64,000 bases of DNA from Symsagittifera roscoffensis (lineage: Eukaryota > Xenacoelomorpha > Acoela > Convolutidae): positions 69,038,223 through 69,102,222 of the forward strand of contig NC_087062.1 in NCBI RefSeq assembly GCF_963678635.1. Direction: 5' to 3'. The position numbers and the translations under genes are program-made. The notes under the pieces are model-generated. The model was not told where the DNA came from. It saw only the letters and a program-made list of their open reading frames with translations, and ran no database searches. Position 1 is the first letter of the stretch. Every line of letters starts with the position of its first letter. This document shows, piece by piece, positions 10,647-22,675 of this stretch.

Positions 10647-13600
10647 TTTACTTCGTCTTTTTTATCGGGTTTAATTACAGTGTTAATTTCGTTTACTTCT
10701 TGTGTAGTTCGGGTCTTATTATTAATGGGGCTAGTGTAATAATTATGAAGAAGTTCCAATTGATTTTCGTATACGTGTAAACTAAAGGGTTGTTCATATA
10801 TGATAGGTTCATAGTCGTTTTCGACTGTTATCATATTTACTGAGATGGTATTATCTGTATCACTTTCAGTATCTGTTGATTCACAATTAATGTGGTTTAA
10901 TTGTAATTCATTATTTTCTGTGTTATCAAGACCTGGGGGGTCTGAAGGTGTTTCTTCATTTGTTTGCACTTGGTTGATGTGTCTTTGATGCTTTGGTGTG
11001 TTACTTCTGTATCGATGTTTAGAATCGGGGTAACGGTTATTATTCCTATAGGGTGATTGGGAATAATTTCTGTATCTATTGTTGTAGCTTGAGTTTCGAT
11101 TTTGTGAATTTTTTCGTGATCTATTGTGATAATTATCATTTGATCTTTGATAATTTGATCTATTATATGAATTATTTCTTGATCTGTTGTTTGGGTAGTT
11201 CTGATTTCGATTGTTGGAGTATATTCTATTCCTATTGTTTGAATAGTTTCTATTTCTGTTGAATGATGAGTTTCATGATCTATTGTTGGAATAGTGTCTA
11301 TTTCTTGGGTTTGAATGTGAACTGGATGCAGAAACAAATTCTGTTGTGTTGGAATTTGATCGTGAAGAGTTATTTCTAATTTGGTTATTTTGACTATTCG
11401 ATCGACTGTATCTATTTTGTGAGAAATTTCGTGAATTTCTTTGTTCGGGCGATCTACCTCTAAAACTGGAGTTATATGGTGATTGATTTCTTGAAAAATT
11501 TGAGTTGCCTGGGAGTGGTTTTCCAGAGCTATTATTACTGTGTATATTCTTGTTTGGTAGGTTTTGATCTTTTTTCATATATTGATAGAATGATTTATTT
11601 GGTTCTTTGTGCTTTTGAGGTTTATTCTGATTATCTTGTTGTTTTTGTCTACATTCGGCAATACTGTGTCCGTATCGTCGGCAATAATTACACCATTTCT
11701 TGAAAGATGGTTTGCCTTTAAAGTTTGGGTTCTTTTCATAGATGTTAAGTATTTCAGTGATTTTTTCAATCAGGTCTATATCTGATTCTTGTATGTTATT
11801 TATATGAAAAGTATTTGTTTCGTTCCGATTATAATACTGTAGTTTTAGATTTTCTGTTTCTTCAAGTTTCATTGTGATTTCTGCTTGTTTTAACTTATCT
11901 ACTAATTTTCTAAAATCTAAATCTGGTTCTCGAATGGATGAGGGGTGTGATGCTCTCTTTTTTTATAGCTATTTTCCTTAATTGAGGTGTTAAGGTCATC
12001 ATTAAAATTTCTGTCATTTTTGTGTTTTGTAGTCATGTGTATTGAGTGAATATGCTTTTCGAACTAGTGTTTCAATTCGAACTACTAATTGTTTGATTGT
12101 TTCGTTTGGTAATCTGCGAATTTCGTTGCATAAAACTCTTTGATGTTGTTTGTTTCTTTCAGAATCAAACATTTTTGAAAATTCTTGTGTGAATCTTTTC
12201 CAATCTGATTTTATTTCAATAGGTAGTGCTGAAAACTATTTTTGGGCTGCGCCATCTAGTGTTGTTTGGATTATTGCTGTGCGTCTATGTATCCAATTTT
12301 GATGGAGTGGCGTTTTAATTGGTTCGGGTCCTATATTTAAAATTAAATTTGCTGTGACTGCGTTTAAATAGTCACCTACAGAATATTCAGGGTCTGTGCC
12401 TGTGAATACCATCAGTGGTTTATTTGATGTTATTGATGATCCACCCATGAGGTATGGATTCATAGTCCTCTGTAGTGATTCTGCGGCATTTGGCATTTGT
12501 GAAAAATTTGTCAGTTGAGTTTTTGCTATTTCATGTTGTTGTAAATAATATGGTAGTGGTATTTCGTTTTGCATTTGAGTTGGTTGGTAAAAATGCATAG
12601 TTATCGGGTTTTGTGATTGAATAGGTTGAAAAAATTGTGCGTTATTTGAGTTTTGTATATGCCTTGGTTGTTAATGTTGCATATCTGCTGGATTTTGTGG
12701 GTAAATCTTTATATTTTGTGATGGTTGGGATTGTCGCGGTCTTTGTGTTCGATATTCCTGTGTATACGGTGCAAAAATGTCTGGTTGATGATAATCATCA
12801 TCGTCAGATGATAAGTAATTTGTGTAATAAGGTGTTTGCTGTTTAGTCCTATTTTGTTGAAAAAATGGGTAATTTTCACTATTATCCTGTGGAGGGTGTG
12901 GATTTTCTTGGAAATTTACTGAATTGGTCGATGTATTTGGAAGATTCCAATAATAAGAACATACGTGATTTAGGTTTTGTATATTTTTCGGGGGGGGGGG
13001 GTTGATTTGTTTTTGACTGATTTACGTAATTATCATTGTGTTCTGCAAAATTGTTTCTTGTGAACGTTTTTAGTGTTTTTGACGGTTTTGTCATTGGTCT
13101 ATACGTCTGATAGTCCATATGTGAATATTTTGGAGCAACCGAAGGTTTAACGGTCGATTGTAAGGTTACTTGTGGTAGTGATGTATTTGTATTTTTTGGT
13201 GTTGTGAGGTTTGGACGTATTGGTGAGATACTTTGTTGTGTAGTTGTTACTGTTGTTTGGACTATTTCTTCATTTATGAAGTGTGATGGTGATTGAATAT
13301 CTTGTTGTGTGAGATTTCTAGTTCCATTGAGCTTTTCATTATGTATAATTGTTGAATTTAAGCTGTTATTTCGTGTATTGGGTAAAAATGTATTATAATT
13401 TAAAGGTGTTGCATCAATTGTTAGTAAAATTACTTTTACATCATCTTTGTGAAAAGATATTGTACTTATTGCTTGACTTGAGATATCTGCTGGGAAATTT
13501 AAAAATGCTGGATGAGACCATTCGGGGTCCCAAACGTAATCTGATTGTTCTGCAATGACAGTGTCGTCATTGGTACTTTAGGGTCTAACGTTTTTTCTTG

Positions 13601-14234
13601 CTTGTTCAATAAAGTCGATATTATGTGTAAAATAATCAATTGTAAACCATGCTAGTATTTTTTGTAGATCATGTTTAGTGTTTAGACAACATTATTGGTA
13701 AAATTTTCACGGATTGCGTTTAAAAAGGTTGAGAATGCGGCGATTTCGTTTCTTACTTTTGTATGTTTTGATGTTTGGACTGGTGATGTACTTTGAGCTT
13801 CTGTTCTTTCTTAATATAGATAAATAACTATAAATTATTGCAAAAACTTCGTTGGTGAATATTGAGTTTGCTCTCTGTGAGTTTTGATTTTGTATGCTTT
13901 TGATATATTCTGTGAATACTTTTAAAAATTCTAAATCAATATCGTATGTTTGGATAACGTATTTACCATGAAGTGTTCTTGGTGTGCTGAATTCTATGGT
14001 GTAGATTCCGTATTGTTGTGTTTGGTTACATATGTCTTTCAAATAATGTTCTATAATTTGTCTTTTGATTTTTATATCTGGGAATTCTGATTTGCATGGG
14101 CTGATTCCTGGTTCAAACAAATTTACGAGTAAATTTTTGCAAAAGCGTGTTTGTCCTCTATCACTAAGTGAATTTATGATAAAGGGAAAAACTGCTTCTT
14201 CGTCTGGACTTTTGTCACTTTGAGTGTTGCTCAT
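10565..14234 (-). pseudogene. gag: Gag of element 1 with CCHC knuckle and Asn/Arg-rich tail, fragmented
   Basis: The frame starts with ATG at 14232-14234 and gives a 175-residue N-terminal region (to 13707). It is followed by a decayed proline-rich segment with a G10 run near 13000, and a capsid-like stretch at 12598-12236 (WIHRRTAIIQTTLDGA) that ends in a stop at the place of an expected Trp. Frame 11872-11273 contains a CCHC zinc knuckle, CNYCRRYGHSIAEC, near 11660-11700. After the knuckle a long low-complexity tail of Asn, Arg, Ser and Tyr runs through about 11000, broken by a TGA. An acidic segment then leads to the protease. The knuckle and the position before protease support Gag. Confidence 0.75.
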
Positions 14235-14619
14235 TTTTTTGTTTGATGACAGTTAATATACAATTATTAATATGTCTAATTGGTTGATTCCGATTGTATA
14301 GATGTACTGGTTTGTTTTTATATTTCTTTTTTATTCTAGTTTTTCCTCTTTTTGATGAGTTTGAAGTTGTTTCTGAATCGGAAAAATATAACTGATCATG
14401 GATTGGGCAATATTTGTTTACTGATTCTTTTAATTTGTATAGTGCGTCGAGACTACTGACTTCTGATTCGGAGAATGCATTTCTAATTTTTGAAAAATTT
14501 TTTCGTGTTGTCTGTCTTTGTTTACTTATAATTTTTCTTTTTGTTGCTTGTCGTTTTGTTCGAATGTATCCAACTGTTTGTGTATGTGGGGTTATTACAA
14601 GATTGATGTTTTTGGTTGT
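14211..14619 (-). other. Open frame without ATG, basic 130-residue peptide, overlapping the gag start
   Basis: On the minus strand a frame is open from about 14619 into the first codons of gag without an ATG. The peptide is Lys/Arg-rich at its start with a Ser/Asp-rich middle. It could be a spliced coding exon of element 1, an N-terminal extension of Gag after a frameshift, or chance. No family is recognised. Confidence 0.2.
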
Positions 14620-14640
14620 CTATTTCACAATTGTGTAGTA

Positions 14641-17534
14641 CGATTGTTTGTTTATTTCCTAAATTTTTCAATGACATAAGGTTTAGGATGAGGGATGCAA
14701 GAAGTTATTAGTGATTTTAATGTCCTAGACTGTTAGTCCTTACGATTTTTTGGTTAGCTTAACCTGGGTCTTTTTGTTCAGGGTTGGCAAGAAAAATATA
14801 TCGATTCCGAAGAATGATTTTTACTTTCTCGTGGATAGTCTAACTTAAGGTGTTAACTTACTTAATCTTACTTAGGGGTAGTGATTGTGTTCAAGGGTTG
14901 GAGAATAGTAAATCGATCCACAAGGTTCAGGTATAATTAGAACGCAAGTAGTTCGTTAGATACTATTTTAAACTTACTAAGTTTCAAATTTATCCTGGGT
15001 CAGGTAAGAGGAGGGTTCAAGTGAAGGATGAATAACCGAAGTTCTTCACTGTTTAGCCTAATTTGAATGGTTAGCGTGATTAAAAATTTCTATTAGTCCT
15101 GGGTCTTTGGAAAAGGTTGGGTAGTGAATCGACGTTTGAGGTCGTTAGACTTTTGATAAGTGGGTGGGGGAGAACAAAATTGTTCTTTTTGATCCAAGGA
15201 TAAGCCTTGATGATCAGAATTTAAAATTTATAAGATAGAAAATTGATTTAGATCCAAGGAAAGCTTTGATGATCTGGTTTAATATTAAATAAAATTAAGT
15301 TTAAATTAAATTAAATTTATCTGGTAAAAGGTTTTAGTTTTTGATGATATTAGTTGATTTAGGATTGCTGTTATGTTTAGTTGATGAAGCTGGAACAACA
15401 GGATGATTTATATATACTAACAATTTTTGTCATGCTACTAATTTTCATTTTTGTTTTCAATAAATATTTTTTCAAATAGTTTTATATATTACTGCAGAGT
15501 TGGAAGGAACGATTTGAGATCTTTTTATCAATCGTTATTGTACAATAGTAATTTTATCTAGCGCCTGAAATAATCATTGAAGATTTCCTTCAAGGATTTT
15601 ATGTTTGCAAATGAAAATCTAAATTCATTGCTAGTAAGATTCTAAATATATAAAATTGTGTTGGCTTTTGCCGTACGACCATGAAACTAACTGGTAAGTT
15701 TCTATGTAGTCGTATGTCGCCTCTTGTCCGAGGTTTTTTTCCAATACCGGGTAGTTCTCGTATTGTGCGGAATAGCGGCTCTGATCTATTGAGTCGTAGA
15801 GACATTTCAATTAATTTATTGTCGTGTAACATTTTGAAAATGTTCCGTCTAATTTCTAATCTATTTTTGGTTATTACTAAGCTATTTTGCTTTTTAAGGT
15901 CTTATTCGAGACTTATGGTCGCACCAGATGAGTTAGGTTTGATGGTCTAACTCATAGAGTAATTTTGGATAGGGTACACCGTCTGCTCGTCACGCTATCT
16001 TATTTTCGGCCGGATAGATTCGTGCAACTTCTTAGTCTAATACCGATCCTAATCTTACTCTTATATCTACTAGTCTCAGGGTGTTTAACTAGTCTCTGCT
16101 AGGCTCAATAGATCTAGAGTATACTGGCTTATTGCGATTGCTGAAGTTCTCTTGGAGAGGTAACTAATTTCTAATTTAAATTCAAATATCTCTGGTGCTG
16201 AAATTACAAGTAATTTCAGCACTTACAAATAAGTGGGTTGTTAGTTAGATGGAATATGATTGGTTAATATTATATATTTTACAGTGATAAAATATATAAT
16301 TTATCCAATAATAAAATGTAGTTTAGACCAGGTTCCAAAACGTAGCAGATTCAGATGGTCGTTTCGCACGTATTTGCAAATTTATTGAATCCTAAATCAA
16401 CTTTCCTGAACGTCATCAGAAGTTTTGTTTTGGGCAATCTTTTCCCTTTCAAAACACCTCGGATTAATCTCGATGAAGTATTGATAATATGATAGGATTT
16501 TTGAAGAATTTTCTGGTATCCGATTTTTTTTCGGACTATCAACAATTATCATGAAGAAATTGAATATTATATATGCTCATGTGGTGTGGATAGCAAAAGA
16601 TACGGATATGACTTTAGCGCTAAGCACTACTATGGACCCGGCGCTATCATTATAAATGCATCCAAGCTCTCAAGACTTGATGTTTCAGGGAAGCTGACCT
16701 TGAGTGTTTTTAAACAAAGTTATCAAAAAATAGATTTTATTTTCTGGTTGTTTGATATTTTTTCGTTTTGAGCTGTTCTGAAGTTAACAAATTCTCAGTT
16801 TTTGTTGAGCGGTGGTTTGAAGGCAAACTTGATCAATGCTTATTTGTGGAGATTGAAGGGGCGTTTCTTAACCAAAAAAGGAATATCTGCGTTAGACTTT
16901 CATGGAAAATAATCGATTTTAATCGATTATTTCGGCGGAAAACTTAAAATAGTTAACGCGAGCAGCCCAATACTGACCCCTACAAGCTTTTCTATCCTCG
17001 ACCACCAACGATCATCCTATGCCATAGTTCTTTCCAGTCACTCCGAGACTTGGTCGGAGCAGCAAAGGTGTTCGCAGAGAGATGATAATTCACATTCTAT
17101 GTTAATTCTAAACCAGATACCTCAGATAAATTTAGCCAAGAAAACTTAGTTTCAATTGATTTAAAAAATATCAGGAGCAGATATAGGACTTTCAAAAAAA
17201 ATTCGAAAACTTTGTCGACAATTTCTAGGTCGACCAAATTGATTTTACGAGCACTCTCAGAACACTCTAAGAACCTTCAATACATCAGAGAACCTTAAAG
17301 CTGACTCAAGTTCAAAAATCAACTTAGTCTGATCTTGATCAATAGATATTTCTAATCTACTCAGGGAATTGTAACAGCAAAATCTATCGTGAACTTAACA
17401 AAATCGATCGTGAATGAAAAAAGAGCGTGAACATATTTTAGTATTGTATATCCAAAACAAAAACAACATTTCATGTCTTATGAAAAATTTTCTACTTCAG
17501 TTAGTAAAATAACATATCTGTTGATTTTTTTTAG
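14641..17534. other. Gene-free AT-rich region with short repeats and palindromes
   Basis: No frame here resembles a known protein. It holds repeated CCTGGGTC words near 14763, 14993 and 15099, two related copies of GATCCAAGGA..TTGATGATC near 15190 and 15250, and several inverted repeats (16195-16222, 16269-16299, 16907-16932). Part may be the 5' LTR or leader of element 1, which should lie to the right of its gag. A short frame at 16586-16771 is unrecognised. Confidence 0.5.
16195..16222. repeat. Perfect 13-bp inverted repeat, 2-bp spacer
   Basis: GTGCTGAAATTAC is followed by AA and its exact reverse complement. A second palindrome (ATTATATATTTTA with its complement) follows at 16269-16299. 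They could be ends of a small foldback element or transcript-end hairpins. Confidence 0.6.
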
Positions 17535-18282
17535 AACAATGGTGAATATTCTGCGAGATCAAGGCCGACTGAGCATCGAAGAGCAACAAATGGAACGAAA
17601 TATGACTGCTGGTTGTCTCGTTTTCAGCAGCTCTTTTTTCTTCTTTTCTGGACTATCCACGTTGCTTATAGTGCTCCGCAGACTAATTTCACACGACATC
17701 ATTTCAATTGAAACCAATTTGGAAAACACCAAAAAAATCTTGACACTGCAACTGATGGGCAAATTAGCTCGATTTTCCATGTCTCTGAATATCATTGTAT
17801 CTCTTTGGGTTTTCACACTACAAAACGAGCGTTTCCGAAAAATTGTGATGGCACCATTTAATAGATGTTCCAATGCAGTTTGCCGCCCGAAAAAAGCGAC
17901 ATCCAACATAGTCGAGCCTGATAGGCCAGAAGAGATAGTGTTGTGCCTACAGGAAGGAAAAAATAGAGACCAATTGAGCGAATTGGATAATTTTTTGTCA
18001 CCAAATTTCCAAAACGGGACTGAAGTAATAGCGATTCGAAGTCACTCAAACGTTCATCTTCAAGACAGGAAAGCTGAGAACACATGCACATTGCAACTGA
18101 TTCGAAGTTCAAGCTTAAATGCAGAGCTTCTACATCATGAAAGGGGCTCGTTGGTTAAAAAAAGACGAGCTGAATTTAAACTAGTACAAAATGGAGGAGC
18201 CCACCGAAGACTTTCTACTATCGCAGAGACCAGCAACTGTAGCCCGATTGAAAAAGACAAAACTCCAGACTTGAAGTCATGA
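17535..18282 (+). CDS. Terminal exon of a GPCR-like (seven-helix receptor) gene
   Basis: A polypyrimidine tract and TTTTTTTTAG end at 17534, a good splice acceptor, and the frame is open from there to a TGA at 18280-18282 (about 248 codons). The exon encodes a polar loop (RLSIEEQQMERN), a hydrophobic helix AGCLVFSSSFFFFSGLSTLL like TM6, a short loop, a second helix ARFSMSLNIIVSLWVFTLQ like TM7, and then NERFRKIV, typical of helix 8 after TM7 in rhodopsin-class receptors. A 150-residue Ser-rich tail with two membrane-proximal cysteines follows. The canonical CWxP and NPxxY motifs are not present, so it would be a divergent receptor. Upstream exons encoding TM1-5 were not found, and the left flank is repeat-rich. 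Confidence 0.45.
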
Positions 18283-18503
18283 AGCCTTTTCATGAGTATT
18301 TCAGTTCTTATCGTCGTTAATGTGAATTGGCCATATGTATCTTTTTAGAATGTTTATGAAAAATCATTTTCGAAGTTAGAAACCAAGAATTTTTTGTGAC
18401 CTTTTACTCTTTTGCTGTTCGATAGTGGAGTTTTTCTTACTTTCAACAAAATAAATGAACTGAAGCCTAAAAAAATCAAATGGTAAATCGCGAAAAAATA
18501 AAT

Positions 18504-18508
18504 TTGAG
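18504..18508. repeat. Target-site duplication TTGAG, left copy
   Basis: TTGAG directly precedes the 5' LTR and recurs directly after the 3' LTR at 32017-32021. Five bases is the usual Ty3/gypsy duplication length. Confidence 0.8.
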
Positions 18509-21011
18509 TATAGAATTGGTGATTCTGATGTAATACATGCTATAGTAGGCTGAGCGTAAGATTGATTCGTCATTAAGTTAAGTAGTACAGCAAACAAAGG
18601 GTAAAAGTTCGAAGTAGTTGAATCTTCAAAGATATAGTCCATCTTATGGCAGAAAACTCAGGTGAAGTAAAATTGGCGGATCCCCCCCCCCAAATGGGAA
18701 CTTCAGTGGCTAGGTTTATGAAACTCATAGGACGGATACTAGAGATGATTTGACCCGGGCATGCAAAAATCCATAACCCCCGGACCCCCCGGCGCCAAGT
18801 GATAACGATCCCCGGAAGTGTAAATTGCCCTATCAGAACTCGGTAACTAGCGGTCGGAATGGAACCAAAACATAGTATGTTATAGGCCTAGTTAAGGGGA
18901 GCTTAAGTTTGGAAACCCAGACCCCTCAGACCCCCACTTCCGGTTTCATGCCTGAAGTAAACAAACCCACCCCTAACTTCCGGAAGTCGTTTCTCGGCCT
19001 CCAATGATTGCAGGGAGCTGAAACTTGGAGGGATGATAGGTAGTGGCAAGATACATCTTGTATTATAATTTGAACCAAATCCGGCGGTTGGACCGGAAGC
19101 TATTAGCACTTGGAAAAACACCCCCTTAGACCGGAAATAGGCAGTATACGCAAAACAATGAGCGAGGGCATACCGATTTTATTGCGGCAATGGACATAGG
19201 ATACGGACCCCGAAAAAAGACCCCTGGTTATTGAAACCCCTCCGGTGACTCCTTCCGGTGTTAATAGCTTTTTCCCGGGAAAAGTGATAATGGACCTTAG
19301 AAATGGGATAACTTGGGAAGTAGTAACGGGATATGGATGAAACTTGGTAGTTAGAACCCCCATGGGATTCTGAACCCAAATATGGAAGTTTGACTGCGGT
19401 TGACCTCTGGGTGACCTTAAGTTGACCATTGGACTTTTTGACCCCAAAATTGCATGGAAAGCCCCAATATTAACACCGGAAACCCCTGGAAACACCGTAT
19501 TTCCCAGCCCAACCCCTGGAAATGACAATGGGTCATCTTGCTAAAAAAATTGGGAGGAAAACCTACATACTGGGAATTACAGCAGAAGCCGATAGAGATA
19601 CAGCTTTTACATTACAACCTTGGAGTAGAGAATTTATTTTAAAGTGGACTTGGTAAACATTGGGTTCAATTTAGCTCGACGAAGGATCTATTAATAGCAA
19701 TTCAACAAGACTAAAGAAAAGTAGTCCCAGAGTAACCTGATAGTAATAGGACCGCGGCCTGAGAGTTAAGTTTCCTAAAGAGTATGAATGGACGGAGAAT
19801 TTATTTAGCTTCCCGGAGATGAATTTTTGGTTTAATTTGACCCCTAATAGACGAGCTACATTCCCCTGATAGCTGGAAGGTCGGGATTGGAATAGAGTAC
19901 AGATAGAAAATTTAGATGCCTGAAATGAATTAGCTGAATTAAAGACCTTGAAAGATTGAAATAAAGACCTTGGGAGGATTACTGAGTAAACATAGCATGG
20001 TTTGGAGGTTGAGTTGAACTCGAGAGCTGAAGTTCACTGATTTCAGGAAATGGTTGATTAGAATCGTATGACATTTGTTTGCTTGGTCAAATTGTGACAG
20101 CTACCGCATACCGGGTATCTAATAAGCGTGAAAAGATTGATAAAAGAAACCGAAATTGGCACGTGGCAGAAGTGACAGGGGAGGGATGTAGTCTTAAAAC
20201 ATGTGCGGACGGGTGATTTAGGCGGATGTCAGGACTGATAGGGAATTGCTTGACTTAACTAAAACTAAGTGTCAAGAAAGATAAGTATTTGGAGGGTACC
20301 GGAGAGCCTGTAAGAGTCAGAACAGTGTTAGCTACTATCAAGAGTAGTTGGTTCTCGATCAGAGAAGAGAACAGTTGTTGGCTACTATTAAGACTAGTGG
20401 CTTCTCGATCAGAGTAGAGAACAATTATTGCTAGCGAGCAAGCTGACTGCAACCCGAGTTTAGTACCGGGTTGAAATACCTGTGTGAGCGAGTTGCGCTG
20501 GAACCCGAGTTTAGTACCGGGTTGAAATAGCTGTGTGAGCGAGTTGCGCTGGAATCCGAGTTTAGTACCGGGTTGAACTAGTTGTGTGAGCAATTTTCTC
20601 TGCTAGAGTAGACGAGTTTTGATCGAGTCAAGCGAAAACTGACGAGCAATTGAACGGAACGGGACGCCGGCTTCAAAATAGAAGTCTCTAAATAGTAGTT
20701 AGCTCATAAAGGATACTGTAAATTGCTTTTATTTCCTTTGCGATTGAGAATTTACTTATGGTGCCCACGATTTGCTGAACTAGCTACAAGCGCGAGAGGA
20801 GAGCCGAAAAGAGCCTAAATTAAGGGGGAAGTTGCGTAATCCTTTGATCGGCCGATTTAGTCTGACCACCAACATAACCCTTTCGGGATTGTGGATCATA
20901 TCGTGTCTTAGTGTCCCCCGCTATTACACGGTATTAAGGAGAGAAACTCTGCGGCAGTTAAGTATAGTGGAAGCGTGCTTAGAGGAGAAGACTCCCCAGA
21001 AAGAATCTACA
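18509..21011 (+). repeat. 5' LTR of element 2 (2.5 kb)
   Basis: It aligns with 29480-32016 along its length, apart from small indels such as a segment near 30903-30958 present only in the 3' copy. It contains many CCGGAA words and two internal tandem arrays (20320-20425 and 20440-20600). Short frames inside it are not conserved as proteins between the two LTRs. At 2.5 kb it is long for a Ty3/gypsy LTR. Confidence 0.92.
20320..20600 (+). repeat. Two tandem arrays inside the 5' LTR (about 49-bp and 51-bp units)
   Basis: The first array (to about 20425) has two and a part copies of a 49-bp unit containing GGCTACTATTAAGA and TTCTCGATCAGAG. The second (about 20440-20600) has nearly three copies of a 51-bp unit with CCGAGTTTAGTACCGGGTTG. 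The same arrays occur in the 3' LTR at 31320-31600 with point changes, so they predate the insertion. Confidence 0.85.
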
Positions 21012-21012
21012 T

Positions 21013-21030
21013 TGGCGCTCCTGGGTGGGC
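21013..21030 (+). promoter_or_regulatory. Candidate primer-binding site of element 2
   Basis: TGGCGCTCCTGGGTGGGC begins one base after the LTR terminal CA. A PBS starts with TGG, complementary to a tRNA CCA end, at this position in LTR elements. I could not assign the tRNA. Confidence 0.6.
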
Positions 21031-21094
21031 ATCTCTTTGGACTACAGTTGCGTGAAATGATACGTTTGATCAACTACTAGACGATACGATTGCA

Positions 21095-22290
21095 ATGGCG
21101 ATGAACGACGGAGATCGTCAACTGATGGCAGAGGCAGCGGTGGCGGCAGCAAACGCCCGCGACCGACAGCAAGGTGTGTTCGGATTCGGGACGATACGTC
21201 CGGACCGGTTTCCGTCCAGCAGCTACCAGAACTGGGCGGACTGGAGGAAGCACTTTGCGTGGGTGGCCGATGCAAACCGGTGGGACGACGAGCAAGCCCG
21301 AATGGTCCTGCCAACTTGCCTGACGGGTTGGGCACTTGACGAATTCACCAGCATGCCAGCCCACTTCCGTGAAGAAATGGAGGGATTCGAACCACCAACT
21401 TTGTAAGGATGCTCGCCGAGCTCGATCACAGGATGATGCCGTTTCAGACGCACGCAGGTGCCCGAGCGGAGTTCAAAAGTCTGATGCAAGGCGAAAAGGA
21501 GGGTCTTAGGGAGTTCTCCAGACGAGTCCGATCCCTTGGGGATGTAGTCAATGTGAACATCGTAGCCCAAGCCAGAGATGACATGAACCGTGAACAGTTC
21601 ATCGACGGGCTGTTTGATGTGGAGTTCCAAGACCAGCTCTTGGGGGAAGAATTAGGGAGCCTCGCTCAGGCCGTTGCTCGGGCCCAAGCCCTGGAGCTAG
21701 TCAACAAGACGTCACGGTCCAGAAACATAAAGAGGCTGCATTTCGTAAGAATGACCGAGAATGTACCAGAGCAGGTGGCAGAGGCGAGCCGCAGTGCTGG
21801 TGGACAGAACAGTCGGCTGCCACTTGTAGGGGCCATTCGGGACGACAGCAAGTAGGCACTGACCCCCGAATCGACCAATTGGTGAGTGTCAAGAGTGATC
21901 TTCTGACACAGATGCAGAATATGGCGTCTATGATGGGTAGGTTTGTCAATTCTATTATTCCTGCCCCCCACCCGAGAACTTACCCCGCCCTGATCAAACC
22001 CAACGACCTCGACAGCTCTTTGACCTTTACCCCGGCCAGGATCGTCGGAGTTACCCGAACAGTGGAGTCGACGCTACGGTGTGAAGAGCCAGGTACCTCG
22101 TGGCAACTGCTACGCATGTGGCCAGCCAGAACACTTCGCGAAGGAATGCCCCCAGAAGACCGCGGACCATTTAAACTACCAAGGGCCGGGACAGTGAGCG
22201 GATACCAAGGAGGTTTTGTCCCGGCCGACTTAAAAAGCCAAAAGTCGAACGGTAGGAGTCCCACTCCCAGCGGCTCGACCCAATAAACCC
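21095..22290 (+). pseudogene. gag: Gag of element 2, frameshifted
   Basis: ATG at 21095 starts a 103-codon capsid-type frame (WADWRKHFAWVAD) that ends at TAA 21404-21406. The match continues in a second frame from 21409 (LAELDHRMMPF to about 21840) and a third frame from about 21843. A CCHC knuckle, CYACGQPEHFAKEC, lies near 22107-22150 in yet another register. At least three frame changes are needed to read through. Knuckle, position and the QxFIDGLF segment typical of Ty3/gypsy capsids support Gag. Confidence 0.82.
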
Positions 22291-22301
22291 CGAATTCCCA
22301 G

Positions 22302-22610
22302 ATGCCTCCTCGGATTCTGCAACGCAACGACAGGACGACTGGATCGGAGCAAGTTCAGTCACTCTTTCATCAAACCCAACCCCCCACCGAGGCAGTTTCT
22401 AAACAGATGTCTAGTACCCAGTGCCAGACGGAGAGATCATTCGAGTTCGTTGGCGTATGTCAAGTACCCGAAGCGCCTTTCGGATTAATAGCAGACGCTC
22501 GTGTCGGAGAAACCCCAGTGAGAGCGTTAGTCGACACTGGAGCTACCATCAACTTTATCCGGAGCAATGTTTACAGCAGACTGACAGCTGCACCAGCCCT
22601 CCGGACGTAA
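22302..22610 (+). pseudogene. pol (PR): Aspartic protease of element 2, interrupted
   Basis: The frame contains ALVDTGATINFIRSNVYS, the D-T-G-A active-site signature, at about 22525-22580. It ends in a TAA at 22608-22610. The downstream ILGMRSL block at 22676, typical of the protease C-terminal I-L-G motif, is in another register. The enzyme is therefore split in this copy. Confidence 0.8.
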
Positions 22611-22675
22611 AAGGGGTCCCTGGAGACAGCGGACGGACGCGCGGTCAATGTTGACGGCTGGAGTTAAAGGCGGAG

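Larger units (their letters stand above)
1..14640 (-). mobile_element. AT-rich envelope-carrying Ty3/gypsy-type retroelement (element 1), 3' end outside window
   Basis: Read on the minus strand, this stretch carries in order gag, protease, reverse transcriptase, RNase H, integrase, small hydrophobic ORFs, a Ser/Thr/Pro-rich ORF, an envelope-like glycoprotein and another ORF. That order (integrase after RNase H, env after pol) is the Ty3/gypsy and retrovirus order. Base composition is strikingly AT-rich. The 3' LTR would lie left of base 1, so no LTR pair can be compared. I could not recognise the 5' LTR or primer-binding site on the right, so the right edge is approximate. The coding frames are broken by frameshifts and stops, so this copy is a decayed insertion. 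Confidence 0.85.

Noticed and set aside
16586-17146. Short frames that might be upstream exons of the GPCR-like gene
   Set aside because: They lack membrane segments and clear splice sites in agreeing phase.
18903-20593. Several minus-strand ORFs (72-141 codons) repeated in both LTRs of element 2
   Set aside because: They recur at 29869-30494 only because the LTRs are duplicates, have no recognisable domain, and contain Pro/Gly-rich composition from the CCGGAA-rich DNA.
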